A stretch of 64,000 bases of DNA. Source: Sphagnum compactum (Eukaryota > Bryophyta > Sphagnopsida > Sphagnales). Below, piece after piece: positions 26,001 through 39,000 of this stretch. Where the stretch lies: positions 17,294,875 through 17,358,874 of the forward strand of contig OZ234495.1 in NCBI GenBank assembly GCA_965153455.1, read 5' to 3'. Position 1 is the first letter of the stretch. Every line of letters starts with the position of its first letter. Made by a program: the position numbers and the translations under genes. The notes beneath the pieces are model-generated. The model did not search any database, was not told where the DNA came from, and saw only the letters and a list, made by a program, of their open reading frames with translations.

Positions 26001-28717
26001 TCTGCTCTTCATTGAAGCCAAATCTGTTGCCAAAAAATTCAGCTCAGGGTTTAGGGTTTATTCTAAACCCTGAAACAATTCTTGAAAACATCCGCAGCTG
26101 CTGTCTGGTGATGCTCAATTTGCAGACAAATTGAATCTTCATTGCTGCTTTGTCCTCAGTTAATGATAGTATTATGATGCAACACAGCTTGGAGCATGCA
26201 GTGGCTCGAATCTGTGCATCTGTAGTGTGCATTCTTAGCATTAGAAATTCTTAGGTTTGCAGTCCAAGGACATCATTTGCTCTCCTGTGTTGTTGCTCAA
26301 GGCCTTGTGGCTGAGATGGTGGGATGTATCAGGCGAGATTTTGTTGTCTTTCCAAGACTGCATCATGGTAATGCTTGAAGTTCAAACATCTTGTTTGATA
26401 TTGTTTCTGAGATTCTCTTCAAGCAATGGAAATGGGACTCTTGAATTCCTGTTACAACAGCAGTTTGGGCAATCCTATCAGCTCATATGACATGAGAGGG
26501 AAAAAAGTCCAGGAAAGGAATGTGATCAGACTGTTTTCAGAAATCTGTTGCAAAAGATTGTTTCAGGAGTCTGCTGTAAAGATTGTTTTGGGAATCTGCT
26601 GGAAAGACTGTTTGTTGACTGACAGGGAGTTTTGAACTTTGCATGAGGTACTGAAAACCTTCAAGAAGTCAAGAGGACTTTTATCAGAGAATGGGTGCAG
26701 AGAGAATTCGAAGAATTGAGAGGGGCTTCTTGTATCAGACATGGGTGCAGAGGGTCAATAGAAGAATTGTCCAGATCAGGAAGACATTTTCTCTTCTTGG
26801 CAGATGTATGTGACAATCCATTTTCTCTGGCATGACAATGGGGGCGGGGAGCATCTCAAGCACACTTTGTCATTGTTATGAAAATGATGGGGCACATTGT
26901 TGTAGTTGCAAGTTTTTCCATGGAAACAGTGTTGTGTGCACTTGCATCTGAGCTTGATAGTAATCCTGTCAGACTTCAAGCACAGACATGGACATCAGGA
27001 GATTGCCATTCTGGCAGACTTCCCACTTTCAAGTGAAGTGTGGCTCACTCCATGACATCCTCTGAATTGCATTTGCGTTTCAAGCAAGCAGCTGCAAGAA
27101 ACCAAAGCCTCAAAACCAGGGAAGCAAATGGGTGAATGGGTTGGGTGCAAATGGTTGTGTCAAGCAAGCAGCTGCAAGAAAGCAAAGCTTCACATGGCAA
27201 TGGGTGCTTCTTGTAGTTCAAGCTTGGAAAAAAAGTTCTTCCCTACCTACCATGTGAAGATTATGAGAGTGCTCTAGGTTTCTCACAGATTTTGGGGGTT
27301 GCTGAAGAAGAGGAAAAAAATATATAGGCAGCAATTGTTTCATAAATACTTTTGTAGTCAAATTCTGACTTTCTGTTCATGTTCAGATCCTAATCTTCAT
27401 GAGCAATTTTTCAAGCATCATGCTCTAACTTCCAAAAGTCTTTCAGAAGTTTTTGATGATTGTTTTTCTCCACATGGGCTGACAGATATTAAAAGACTGT
27501 AATTTTGGTTTTGCAATTCAAACTTCTTTGTTGACATTCATATGGGCACTCTCTCTCTTGCAAGTATTGCTGGTTTCAACAAACCTTCAGAAAATGTCTT
27601 ATGCATAATAACAATGCTGTGAGTAATGAAAACTCAACCATGATTTTGAGGTGCTTTTTTCTTTTTCCAGTAAAAAACTCTTGTAATGTCTCTGTGCATT
27701 CTACACTATTGTTTTTCCTGTGTACACCGCCAAGTTCATCATAAGTGCTTTATTGTAAGTGTTACACATACAAATCTTGAAATTCCAAATTATAATTTTC
27801 AGAACTTGTATAATGTTATTCATTTCCAGTGCATCACACACTTATCTGCGCACAGTTTTAACTAAACATCTGGGAATGGATTTGGGGTTTAAAGTTTGAA
27901 GATTAGGTTCAGGTCTGGAGTCTGTTGGATGCTTCTTTTCTGATGCGTTTACTTGAAGGTATATGGGTTCACAGACGAGCTACAATCTACTCTGGTGAAA
28001 GGTAAATATCGCTGTAGCATGCACAGTAATATCTTCCAACTCTCCAGAACATCTCTATGACTTAAATTCATTTCTTCAGTCTCCCTTTCTTGTAACACTG
28101 CATTTCCATTTACTACAGGTTTGCTTTTGGTATAGTCTATATAGCCTTCAATGGGCACTTACAACTGGTGGTTCGCAGTCTCTGTTTATTTCAGAAACAA
28201 AAAAACAGAGACAGATTTTTGTGCAGCTTATCACAGTTGCTAGGCGAATTGTAATAGCTCTCTAATACAATTGCAAAACAACCTGTCAAAAGTTTGTATT
28301 CGCCACTTTTAATGCAATCTGTGATGTTCACAAAACTTCACACCTTCTCAAATCAAGAATTAAAGCAATGTAACAATTTTCATTCCAATTTGTGCATTCG
28401 CAAACTTTCACAGACCAAAGCAAGCATTTTTTTCAAACCCATTCTTCAGATTTTGACAAGAGTTTTTCCACATTCACATACATGTCTAACATGAGTTTGT
28501 GCTTGGTGGCTTCAAACAGCTTAGAACATCAATCATCACCTGCTACAAACTGCCAAAGGACAAATGAAAACATTCCAACATCCAAAACTAAAGTTAGAAC
28601 CATGAATTGTTGTTGGCCAGACACAATGGGCCAATCTTCATCAACCAGAATTGTGATTTCTTGTAATCCTTTTCTTAGGCTCCACCACATGTTGTCACAG
28701 TGACATCAATACATGTT
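26001..28717. other. gap between the cathepsin and OEP16 genes
   Basis: Includes the cathepsin 3' UTR, the OEP16 3' UTR and about 2 kb of non-coding DNA. Short local repeats are present: four units of 25-27 bp starting AGA(C/T)TGTTT at 26528-26612, and CAAGCAAGCAGCTGCAAGAAA twice, about 80 bp apart (near 27081 and 27160). No gene recognised. Confidence 0.4.
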
Positions 28718-30598
28718 TTAATCAGTGAGGTTGCGAACAACAGCTGCAGCTGTGGCAATTGCACCTCCTGTAATTGCTCCACGCACCACTCGATCATGGC
28801 GTGGGTTAGGCTCTGTAAGTGCCAGAGTTGCTCCAGTCAATGCTCCACTCAACAGTGTAGTTTTCTGCACAAAAAGAAATGGATCAGTGGGGTGGTAACA
28901 ATAATAAGTATTCAATTATTGAAAAACAATTTCTGTAGAACCTTGGCAGTATATAACACAGAAAGGCCAAACTGTGGAAACAAACATACCCAGTTGTTTT
29001 CACCCAGGGCTTGTTGGAGGCCATAGTTTACTCCTGAATATGTTCCTGCTACTAGACCTGCAAAGATTTCAGAAGCAAAACATAAGCACAAGAGTTGAAT
29101 GAAATCCCAATGTGCCATACTTTCAGAAATCCAAGTCCAAAATTTTGATGACAATCATTGAAGGTGTGAAGAGATAAAAGATCAATTATGAAAGCACACA
29201 TTTGAAATACTACAGCAACTCTTCACAATAATACCTGAGTGGGAATTCATTTCAAGATGCAGGCGGCAGAAGAGCCAAAATCTAGAGCTTCATCAACTTT
29301 TTTCCAACTTTACAATAGAAAACTTCTTGTAAATTGCATAATGCAACATGGTATAAAACCTCATAATCTGCACTCTTGGTTTAAAGGTGCACAGAAGTTG
29401 GATTGGATTCAAGGTTCAGAAGTTGGTTTTTGTTTCACTACTTTAGAAGCTCATGACCCCTTGTACAATTACAAAGTGCACATAGGTTTTAGCATGTATA
29501 CCTCAAAAAACACTCCCATCTGTGATACGCAGAGCAGAGTTGAATGTGCTTAGATACTAGAATTCTAGTTTTTATAGAATTCTAGAGAGGTATTTTTTTC
29601 CTTTAGAATTCTACCACAGTTTCAAGATATGGACAAGACTGTGATTCATACCCCACTGGATAGCCTCCTTGCCAGCACGATGTACCAACTTCTCAAGAGA
29701 CTTTTCATTGGTCTCCTCTGCACAGTTCAATACAAGCATATTGTCCTGCAGTTAAACCCCTGCTGCTGCCTCCAACAATTTTCACATATCCTCTGGATGC
29801 CATGGCAGAGCATGCAGCAGCAGTAGAGTCTACTTAAAAACCTGGATCATTCGAAGCCATCTTTACATACAAGTCCAACTGACAAATCTCTCAGATTCAA
29901 AGCCATCTGTGCATACAAGTCCAAGTTACAAATCTCTGGGGTTCAGAGCCATCTCTGCATACAAGACGTCCAACTGACAAATGTCTCGACTTGGAAGCCA
30001 TCTTTGCATACCAGAAGCCCAACTTGCATCCTGTCCATAGCCTCAGCCTCTGATAGTTCCTCAAGGATTTCTTGAAAGCCATTATATTGCAAAATGTTGA
30101 ATGAAGTCCAGAAACCAGAGAACTCTATTGAGATAACGCTGCTCTTAAGACTCACCTTTGACCAAGAGTTTGTACGCTTCCAGAGAAGCTCCGTGCGCAA
30201 GTCCAACCTGCATCCACAACCCTCGCCGGGGACGCGAGAGCTCATCAAGGACCTTGGCATACAAGTTTCTTTATACGATGGATTCAAGGACATTTTTCCG
30301 GAATTGAATTCGAGCAAAACACAATAAGAAGCGTTTGGCATCGTGACTGTTTCAAAGCAGGACCGGGAGTTGTATCTAACGTGGCTGAAAAGCAGGAGGA
30401 GGAGATAAAAAAAAAAAATGACTGTGCAAGGGACGGAATGAGGAACAAGAATAAGAACAAGAAGAAGAAGAAACATGCTATTACCCCTCCAACTTTGACG
30501 AAGCCATCGAAAACTCTGTTCAGAAGAGGGTTTCCCAAATCCACAAGCACATCGAGGTGCGGCGATTCCACAGTGGCATCGAAGTGTGCTTGCGGCAT
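28718..30598 (-). CDS. OEP16: chloroplast outer envelope pore protein OEP16
   Basis: PRAT (Tim17/22-like) family channel of the plastid outer envelope, linked in the family to amino-acid passage. Five exons on the minus strand fit in phase: 30485-30598, 30156-30207, 29652-29717, 28990-29057 and 28718-28864, giving 148 aa, the usual OEP16 length. Diagnostic blocks in order: VDLGNPLLNRVFDGFVK (about 19-35), SLEAYKLL (46-53), KSLEKLVHRAGKEAIQWG (about 61-78), GLVAGTYSGVNYGL, then ALTGATLAL and VVRGAITGGAIATAA near the C-terminus, matching the four membrane helices. The loop resembles the OEP16-2 (seed or pollen) type more than OEP16-1. Introns are short except intron 2, which contains a tandem repeat. 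Confidence 0.92.
29855..30030. repeat. 46-48 bp tandem repeat inside an OEP16 intron
   Basis: Four units begin AGCCATCT(T/G/C)T(A/G)CATAC at 29855, 29901, 29947 and 29995. It lies wholly in OEP16 intron 2 and does not affect the coding model. Confidence 0.85.
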
Positions 30599-31178
30599 TT
30601 TGTGCACGACAAAAACAACCTGCAACAGCAATTCAAAAGTCGAGTACAAAACAACAACAACAATAAAAACAACAAATAGGTACTGATCCAAATCGTTCTT
30701 GTTCGATCTGGTCTATTATGAGGAGCAAGCAAGCAAAGCAAAGCAAGCGAAGACAGAGATCTTGATGCAAAAGCCAACCTACCTGCAAGCGCAACGGACG
30801 GACGGAAGTGAAGTTTTGGTGGCGAAGAAGAAGAAGAAGACGCAGCGGACGGACTCCTCGATGCAAAAGTGTTGCAAATTGTGAACTGGAATGAGCGGCG
30901 AGCGAGAAGGGCTTTTTGCACGTTCGTGAGTGCCACGCAGGCAAAACGAAGGGGTATTCTATCTGGATCGACGCATACTGTTCGACACGTGGCATCCAAC
31001 TATAGGTTTATTATCTCATTCTATCCATGTATCGCCTCCTGTGTCGACGCGTGTCTGGTTCCCAATTGCCAATTGGCAGTCTGGGATTATGGTACCCAGA
31101 TATCTCTCTCTCTGACTTTCTGCCCCCTTCCAAGTTCCTTTCGCCCCCCCCCCTCTCTTCCCCCCCGGGTCTCATTGC
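30599..31178 (-). other. leader and promoter region of OEP16
   Basis: AAC/AAG-rich leader on the + strand reading, followed by a CT-rich zone (31105-31170) with long C runs. No second gene on either strand could be supported. Confidence 0.35.
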
Positions 31179-31560
31179 CCCAGGTCCTCAAATCTCGGGA
31201 TCTGGCTTTCAGGTGTGAGCTTTGTAAGTCCCAGCCCAGGTCCTGAAATATCGGGATGTGGATTTCAGCTATGAGCTTTGGAAGTCCCCCCCCCCTGAAA
31301 TCTCAGGATCTGGTTTTTCGGGAGTGAAATTTGAAGTCCCAAACCAGGTCCTTAAATCTCGGGATAGTGCTTTCAAGTCTGAACTCTGAAGTTCCAGGCT
31401 CTAGCCCAGGCTCTGACTTTCATGTGTGAATCTTGAGGTCTCAATCCAGGTTCTGAATGATCAGGACCTGGTTTTCAGGTGTGAACCTTTGACCTGAAAA
31501 CTGGGGATCAGCTTTGAAGTCCCAACCCAGGATTTGATTTTCAGGTGTGAATTTTTGACG
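31178..31560. repeat. degenerate minisatellite, about 55 bp period
   Basis: Five to seven diverged units built around CCCAGGTCCT-x-AAATCTCGGGATCTGGCTTTCAGGTGTGA-like blocks. CAGGTCCT starts near 31181, 31237 and 31344, with weaker copies near 31404, 31445 and 31523. Non-coding. Confidence 0.75.
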
Positions 31561-32708
31561 TCCCAAAATTTTGGATAATATTTATTTCTAGTAAATTTAA
31601 AAAGACTTGTTTATCAACAACAAGTCTCTTTTAATTTTGTTAAGGAAAAAAAATAAAAAAATCTGTCCCCTTGAAAAATAAATTGTTAAATCATATTTGT
31701 TAAGTAACTATCAGCACCAAGGTTTCTTTTTCAAAATTTTAATACAAAAAAATTGGTGAAAATTTCCAAAAAATTAGCAAAATTAGTTCAATTTACATGA
31801 GAAAAATTAAAAGGTTGTTCCTAACTTTTGTTGTAACTTGATGAAATTTTTTGGTATTAGTAGGCATCTGATTAAAAAAAATTATGACCCTATATATGTT
31901 GACATTTGATATTACCAAAAAATATTATTAATTTTGGAGAAATTTTATTATTATTAGGAATATTTGCAAGCTTATTATTTATGCTACTATTTATTATATA
32001 TGTAATTTAGTTCTATTTTTTCACAATAAGGTAATGGGTTTTGCACAACCCTCCTACAAAGTTTGACTCCCAAGTATTAGTTCAAATGGGTTTTTTTTGG
32101 TGACCAATTTAACCTTCCATCACTCTATTATAGTTTGGTTTAAATGGAGATGCAAACTTGAATTTTACCAAAAAAAATAAAATTCTGTTAACATAATGTT
32201 GGTCATGAATCATGGGGGAAGAGGACAATATAGAATGGGAATATATAAAAAGGAAATAATATCCATCCATGGTGAGCACACAAACAGGGTTTTCTTTTTT
32301 TTTTCAATTTTGTGTTATTGAAAAATTGGCTAAACTTTTTTTTTTTCAAAAATGAGCAAAAATAGCAAAAATTTACACTTGAAAAAAATTCCAAAAAATC
32401 TCCCATATTCTTGTTGGGAAAAGGAAAAAAAAAATTTGGGAAAAAAAAAAAGAGAAAAAGAAAAAGCTAACATGCTACCCTTAGAACCAATGAATGAAGC
32501 AAAAGCAAACCATGTGATGTGTGCCTTATTGCCCTATTCAAACCTATCCACAAAACTATCCACTAGGCTATCCACAGATTGATTGGAGCCTTGGATGAGA
32601 CAAAACACCTTGGATGATAAGCATGGATGAGGCAATAGTTGTTAAGTCTATTGTCCTTTTCTCATTGACTGATTCTCATGCTGAGTGGACCTAAAGGCTG
32701 TTAATGCC
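31561..32708. other. gene-free AT-rich DNA
   Basis: Long A and T runs; nothing recognised. Confidence 0.4.
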
Positions 32709-32711
32709 TAA

Positions 32712-33071
32712 GAGCATCTCCAGTGGTGCTCAATATGTGATCCTGCACAGTAAAAATGGATGAAGAAAATCCAACACGTACCCGTTTGACTCAGAAAAAT
32801 GGTTTTTTGGCTCAGCATCATTGCGCGCGTTACCGTGGCTGGTACGAGGCGCAGCAGCGCTGTGCGCCTGCTAAAAAGAGTGTAATAAATGTAATCTGAC
32901 TGCTGCTCAGTGTTTCTGATTGGCCCATCATAAATGATTGGTCCATGTGGTTTGCTATTAGTAGTCCCCCACCTATTTTGCTCTCCCAGTTTCAGTTTGA
33001 TTGGTGGGGTTGCAAAAGAATACATAACTAAACTTGGATGTGAAAAATACTGAGCAGTGCTGGAGATGCTC
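32712..33071. mobile_element. PIF/Harbinger-type MITE, copy 1
   Basis: Perfect terminal inverted repeat core GAGCATCTCCAG...CTGGAGATGCTC, flanked on both sides by the 3 bp target duplication TAA. 360 bp with no transposase. The interior matches the reverse complement of the copy at 59007-59376 (TATTAGTAGTC, GGTCC, GTGTAATAAAT and others). Confidence 0.88.
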
Positions 33072-36008
33072 TAAGGTAAAGTGAAGTGAAATTTTACAAA
33101 ATTTTCCCCCAAATTTAACAAGATTATTTCAACTTACAATAGAAAAAGAAACACAAATTTTCAAAATACTACTATTTTTTTTTTTGGCCAAAAAAATGAC
33201 TAAAATAATAATAATAGTTCCCTTTGGCCTACCTACAACATAGGTTTTAACAACAGAACTTGGAGCACACATGTACTACATGTATATTTGTCGGTGACTT
33301 GTGGATAAAAAGATAGGGGTGCCTTTGGTGCAAGTTGATTGAATTTAGGGAAGAGGATGATGGGCTAGGGTGGGAAGGGAAGACCCAAACCTAATGAAAT
33401 TCCATAGGAACACATCATGGACTTCTCTAATAAAAGATGTCAATGGGCTAGTTAATATGCAATGTCACACATTACATGGGAAAATCTTTTGCTTGGATTC
33501 TTTGGTTCCATGACAACACAATTCATAGTTCAGAAGGGTTTCAACAAAGTTCACAAATGTAGTCCTAATGTCTTGAAGACTACTTTCATAGCTATAAAAT
33601 TGCTTGTATGAAAGATCTACAAAATTGAGCTCCCTAAACAAGAAAACAAGGAGGAAAAGCATGATACTACCCTTCCACTAACTTACTATGAAGTTAAAAA
33701 AGAAACCATCTAGACACCTAACATGAGTACCAAAATCATTTCGGAACTAGGGTTAGGGTTAGGGGTTTATTTTGCCTCAATTCAAGTCTCAGTTGCAAAA
33801 CATAGTTGGAAAGCTCTCATATCAAGTACTTTTGCACAAGGACTCAACCCATCAGGCATCTCAGGGAAAAAAGAAAAGAAAAAAGAGGGTGGGCATTTCA
33901 AAAAGCCCTAAATCCTTTTTGAAATGCCCTAAACCCTAAAGCCCGCAAACTTGTTATGTGGTTTCAACTTTCAACCATGAGCATTAGAAATTGGGGCATT
34001 TGCTTAGTGCTTATAGAATACATGGAACTATTGAACTAGATGAATTAATTACATAACATGTTTTCAAGTTAAAACCCATTATAATTAGGAATCTATATGA
34101 TGCACACAAATATTTGAGAAGTACCAATATGACCGAACATCCATCATATATCAATCAACCAACACATGGTCTTCATGTTTACCCTAAGATGGTGTCCATT
34201 GGAACAACCTACAAATGAAAGCTCAAAATTCTCACAAAGCCTAACCTACTTTCACAAATCAAGGGGAGGATATCTTCTCTCCCTCCATAAACTTATATGG
34301 GTGGTGGAGCAAACTTCTTCAAATTGGGAAGTGAGGGCATGGATATTGAGTGCACACGTATCAAGATGACCCATAGTGATCTCCTTTGTGCTTGGTTAAA
34401 AAGTAGTGGGTGAGTGAATCAAGTTGACATGCCAAAATTGGATTCCTCATATATTCAAGGAGATGAATATTTTCAAATCTGAATAATTTTGAAACCTACA
34501 TGAAAATGATCATAATTCTTATGACATCAAAAAACATTAGACTATATTATTATATAATTTTTTAATACTATTTATCGATCGTGATTATGTCATTTTCAAG
34601 GCATTATAATTTATTTGAAAATAAAATTAAGTAGTAGAAGCATCAAGATTTTAAAACCAGTTGCCTCAAGGTGCAACTAACACAAACTTTTCAATTAATA
34701 CCTTAAATACTATAAGACCATATTTGGAATAATACACAAATGTTAAAGTTTGGCTGGAAAAACTTATAAATTTTGACAACATTGTATAAAATTTATGATT
34801 AAGATTATGAACCCTGTAGATGGACATTTCATTAATTTTAATTGTTCCCGATGTTGTTATAAAACAGAAGGAAATTTATATCATGACCATTATATGGTAT
34901 GTAAAATTTCATCGAAGTTGTTACCGCAAATGGTGCTTTAGCAAAACCTAATTGGATGTTATAGCCTAAAATGGAAAAGTGTCCCAAATTTTCAACATTA
35001 ATGCATCCAATTTTCCTTTTTTTTCTTTGGCCCATTGTTGATTTCTCTTTTGTATTTCAACAATGATAACCTTACACTTGCGAAAGAGTCATAATTGCTC
35101 TTTGTCTATTGAATAAAAAGAACTCACTACTATCCAACCAAATAAATTGGTTGATACTTTCATGCTTGTAATACTCCCCCATTTTCCTAAAAAAGAAATA
35201 ATGCGGGACTTGCGAACTTTTGTGGCATTTCATTTACTTATATGCCTATGTTCATTTGGGAACATTTAAATTTTAATACATGCCGAAGATTTTGATGCTT
35301 ACCAATGTTTGCACTTCTTTATATACATATAGGAGGTTATGGGTATATGGATATGTTATTGTTTTGGTTGTGAAAGAGTTGCTAACTAGTGATTGCAACC
35401 AATTTTGTCATGTACCAAGTGAGAGAGTGTTGTTGTGGCAATGGGCATGCCAATTTCAACCAAAGCAATATATGAGAAAGAACTTTGAAGTTGAGGCATA
35501 TATTTTTGCAACTTTTCCATCTTTCCCAATGTGTATAGTGTTTTTAAGTAATTTTTTATCAACTTTCATACAAAATGTCCATGCAATTGTATTGAAGGCG
35601 GTTGGTGTCTTGCACCTCGAAGCTTTATTTCAATATGGAATTGTGCAATTTGATTAAGAACAAGTTCTTTCATAAGGTGGAACTAATTCACATGTCCAAA
35701 TTCAATATGGATATTGAATATCCATATTCAAACCCTAAAAGCTTAATGTATTTGACTCAAATTTGAGATTTTGCACTATTCAACTTCTAATTAAGTTTTT
35801 AAAATTGCGATATGTTAAAACATAAACATGATTATGATAGTGGAGCTAAAATATTTATATCGATAAATTAATTTCATATTTTGTTTTCAGATATGTCTAT
35901 GTCCAACTAAATTATAACGACATCCAATGATGAGATTGGTAATTAACCAAGCCATCAAACACCAATCAATGTCTACGATATGAATCTCGTGAATGTATTG
36001 CCTTCGAC
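33072..36008. other. gene-free AT-rich DNA upstream of IFT38
   Basis: No gene seen. Contains a very short telomere-like run (GGGTTAGGGTTAGGGG, about 33751) and its scattered CCCTAAACCCTAAA counterpart near 33925. The last few hundred bases presumably hold the IFT38 promoter. Confidence 0.4.
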
Positions 36009-39000
36009 ATGTCTTTCACACATATACGAAGTAATATTTCTTTTCCTAATTATCTCAAATTTGAGCAAATTTACTTAAAATTGTATCATGATCTCAGCAT
36101 ATTAATTGCATATAATTTCTTGGAATGAAAATTTACATATTGGAAAATGCAGCTTCACCAATAGGTAATGTTTACTTTGGGTATTGTTTTTATCAGAGTT
36201 TGTAGTGGCAATGAAGTCTTTAGGTTATCCACATACCATCTCTTTGGAGGACTTTTGCAGCCCTAATTTTAAGCTAGTGGCTGATTGCCTAACTTGGCTT
36301 ATGTTAAGGTAAACTTCATTAAAACTTCTTTTTTTGGTATTGTTGCCCTTGTAAAACAATTCAAGTTGATTTTTTTTTTCCCCCCTCAAACATTCACAAG
36401 TTTCATTATATAAACCCTAATTGAGAAAATTAGAATCCTTAGCTACTTCGGGGAAGGGGAAATTCATCTTGTAGGTTAATAAAAATATAGATGATTTCAA
36501 ATCCCAAAATAAAGGATGGAAACTATTGTTCAAAAGGCTTTTGTGATCAATAATTAATTAATTTTGCAAACTAACAACAATCCTTGCAATCCTATTATTG
36601 CATGTTTATGTCATGTGTATATTTCTTATGAAGCTCATTACAAAACATGATGTCGGGTGTTAAGATCAGATACGACCCAACAATCGAATTGAAAACAGAT
36701 ATTTCTACAGAAAGTCATCGCGTAGCCTTCCTTCAAAGTGCAACACGACTTATGGTATTTCATACCCGCTTTGCACCACTCCAATGTTGGTTGGTGCATA
36801 CTTGCACTATATGTTATACACACATGGGAAGGATTAAAATAAACACGAGCTACCAAAGTACTATGGCAAGTTAGACATAATTACATTAAATTCAGAATTT
36901 TTGAATTTTTTGTCCAAAAATAAAATTTCAAAGAAAAAATAGTTGGTGAAAGAAAAATAAAGAATATTTAAAAATATTTTGGAATATTTTATTTTCCAAA
37001 ATGAAAATTTCAAAATAAAATAATTATCTAAAATTGAAAATTTGAACTTGCCATGGTACTTATGGTAGTATGGAAATGGGCCCTTAACTCACAATGGGCT
37101 AAGACCTCCCAATTTTTTTGTGTTTTTAAAAACCTTCAACCACTATTTAATTGCTTTGTTCCTTTAGGTTTTAGTTAGAAATGTCACCTAATTCTAAGTA
37201 CCTAATGTGCTACACATGGAGCAATATGTAGATAAATTGTTGTATGCAAAATGATAAAGGATTTAGACAATAGAATGTGGTATTTGGATTTTTTGTGCAA
37301 AAGATTGATGGATTTAACAAAGGAGGAAACATGATATGGTAAGTGATATTGGCTTGTGTATAGCTTTCAAGGGCAAGGATCAAGTTGAATGCAAAGCGTT
37401 TATACTCTGCAGATGGATATGCGGTGAAAGAATTATTGAAAATTGCATCAGTATTACAACTTGCAACAAGATGTGCTATTGTTAGTGAGGTAAATTAATA
37501 TTGGAAAACTTCATTAATTTAAATATAGGTTTTAATAAGTCATGGGAATTTGGAAAAAATTCTTTTTTTTTTGTTCGTGCCATCAAGTTCATAAAATGCA
37601 TAACAACGAACTAAATTGCTTTGTTTGATTGGATTGGTGGCATGCTAAATGGCCATAGCCTTCGCAATTTTAGTTAACTATTGTACTCACAATTTTTGCT
37701 TGTGGGTGATTTGTTCAAATTCGGTGGGTGGGTGGGTCAATAGGATGATAACACGGAACTAGGCCCATCCATGAGAATGTTTGATGTAAGGGCTACAAGA
37801 GCTCTTGTCAACGAAATCACAAAATGTGGGGCAACATTCTATGATGTGCTTAAAAGTGAACCCGACCTTCATGTAATCACGTGCCCTTTGTTTTCACCCA
37901 AAATCTCCCCTTTCTCCAATATATGTTTGAAGTTCAAATGCAAAGTATAACACGTATTTTGTTCCTAAATAAGATGATGGTGTGGGTGTCTCTTGACTTC
38001 ACAAGGAAGCACGCAAAAGAGCAACAATGGCGGATATGGACATGGATTATATAGAGCGCAACATGCAAGATTTTATAAATGTTATCTTGAACGATATTGA
38101 TGTAGCCAATCAAGAGAACGCCAATGTCGAGAATGATATAACGATGCTTCAAACAAAATACGAAAAACAAAAGTTCGAATTGGAAAGATTAGAAAACCGT
38201 TTGTCAACTCTTCAAAACGTCAGGTGGGCAAGTTAAGAAATTTAAAATATTATTGTGGAGAAACTTTGTCGACACTTTTTGTTCCTTTTACGGACTTGTC
38301 ACGGTTTTGGTGTCCAAGGTTTTGTACATATTTTAAAGCTTTGGAGTTATGACACTAAAATTAATAGTTTTATCCCTTTGCAGGCCAGCATACATGGATG
38401 AATATGAGTTATTGAAAAAGGAACTGAATGAATTATTTCTTGTCTATGTGGAGAAATCTCGCAATTTACAATGGTTGGAGAGTCAAAGAAAGATTCATAT
38501 TCATGAGGAGCAAGAAAAGTTGGAAGAAGTTAATCGTAAAATGCGTCGCTTACAACGACGAGTACAAAACGAGGTTAATAATCACTTAACAACATCCTTG
38601 TGCATGGCAATTAAATGTGATAATCATAGTATAATATGTCACATTAATTCCCCTAATTCCTTGTGATGCATCACTAATAATCTCCATATTAACACCATTA
38701 CATCAATTACTTATGCCTCCACCATGTGCATTGAACCTGACAAGGATAGGAGTTATGCATTTTACAAGGGGAGGAAGTGGCTGAAGATGTTGTCAATATG
38801 GATAGCTCTGAAGAATCGGAAGATGAGAAAACAAATTCATGGACTTGGTTGCATCGAGAATCATCCAAGTTGAAAGTTCCAAAAGCTACTTCAGACACAA
38901 TATTGGATGGTGCAATTGATAAGACTTTCCCAAAGGTGAAAGCAAACTCTCTTCATCCATCCTTCGGTTCAAACATTTTAATTTACATGAAGTTCTTACT

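Noticed and set aside
33748-33770. Telomere-like GGGTTAGGGTTAGGGG
   Set aside because: Under three units and isolated; common in plant promoters and not an interstitial telomere array.
35280-35657. 125-codon + frame upstream of IFT38
   Set aside because: No recognised domain, AT-rich codons, and it does not join the IFT38 exon chain.
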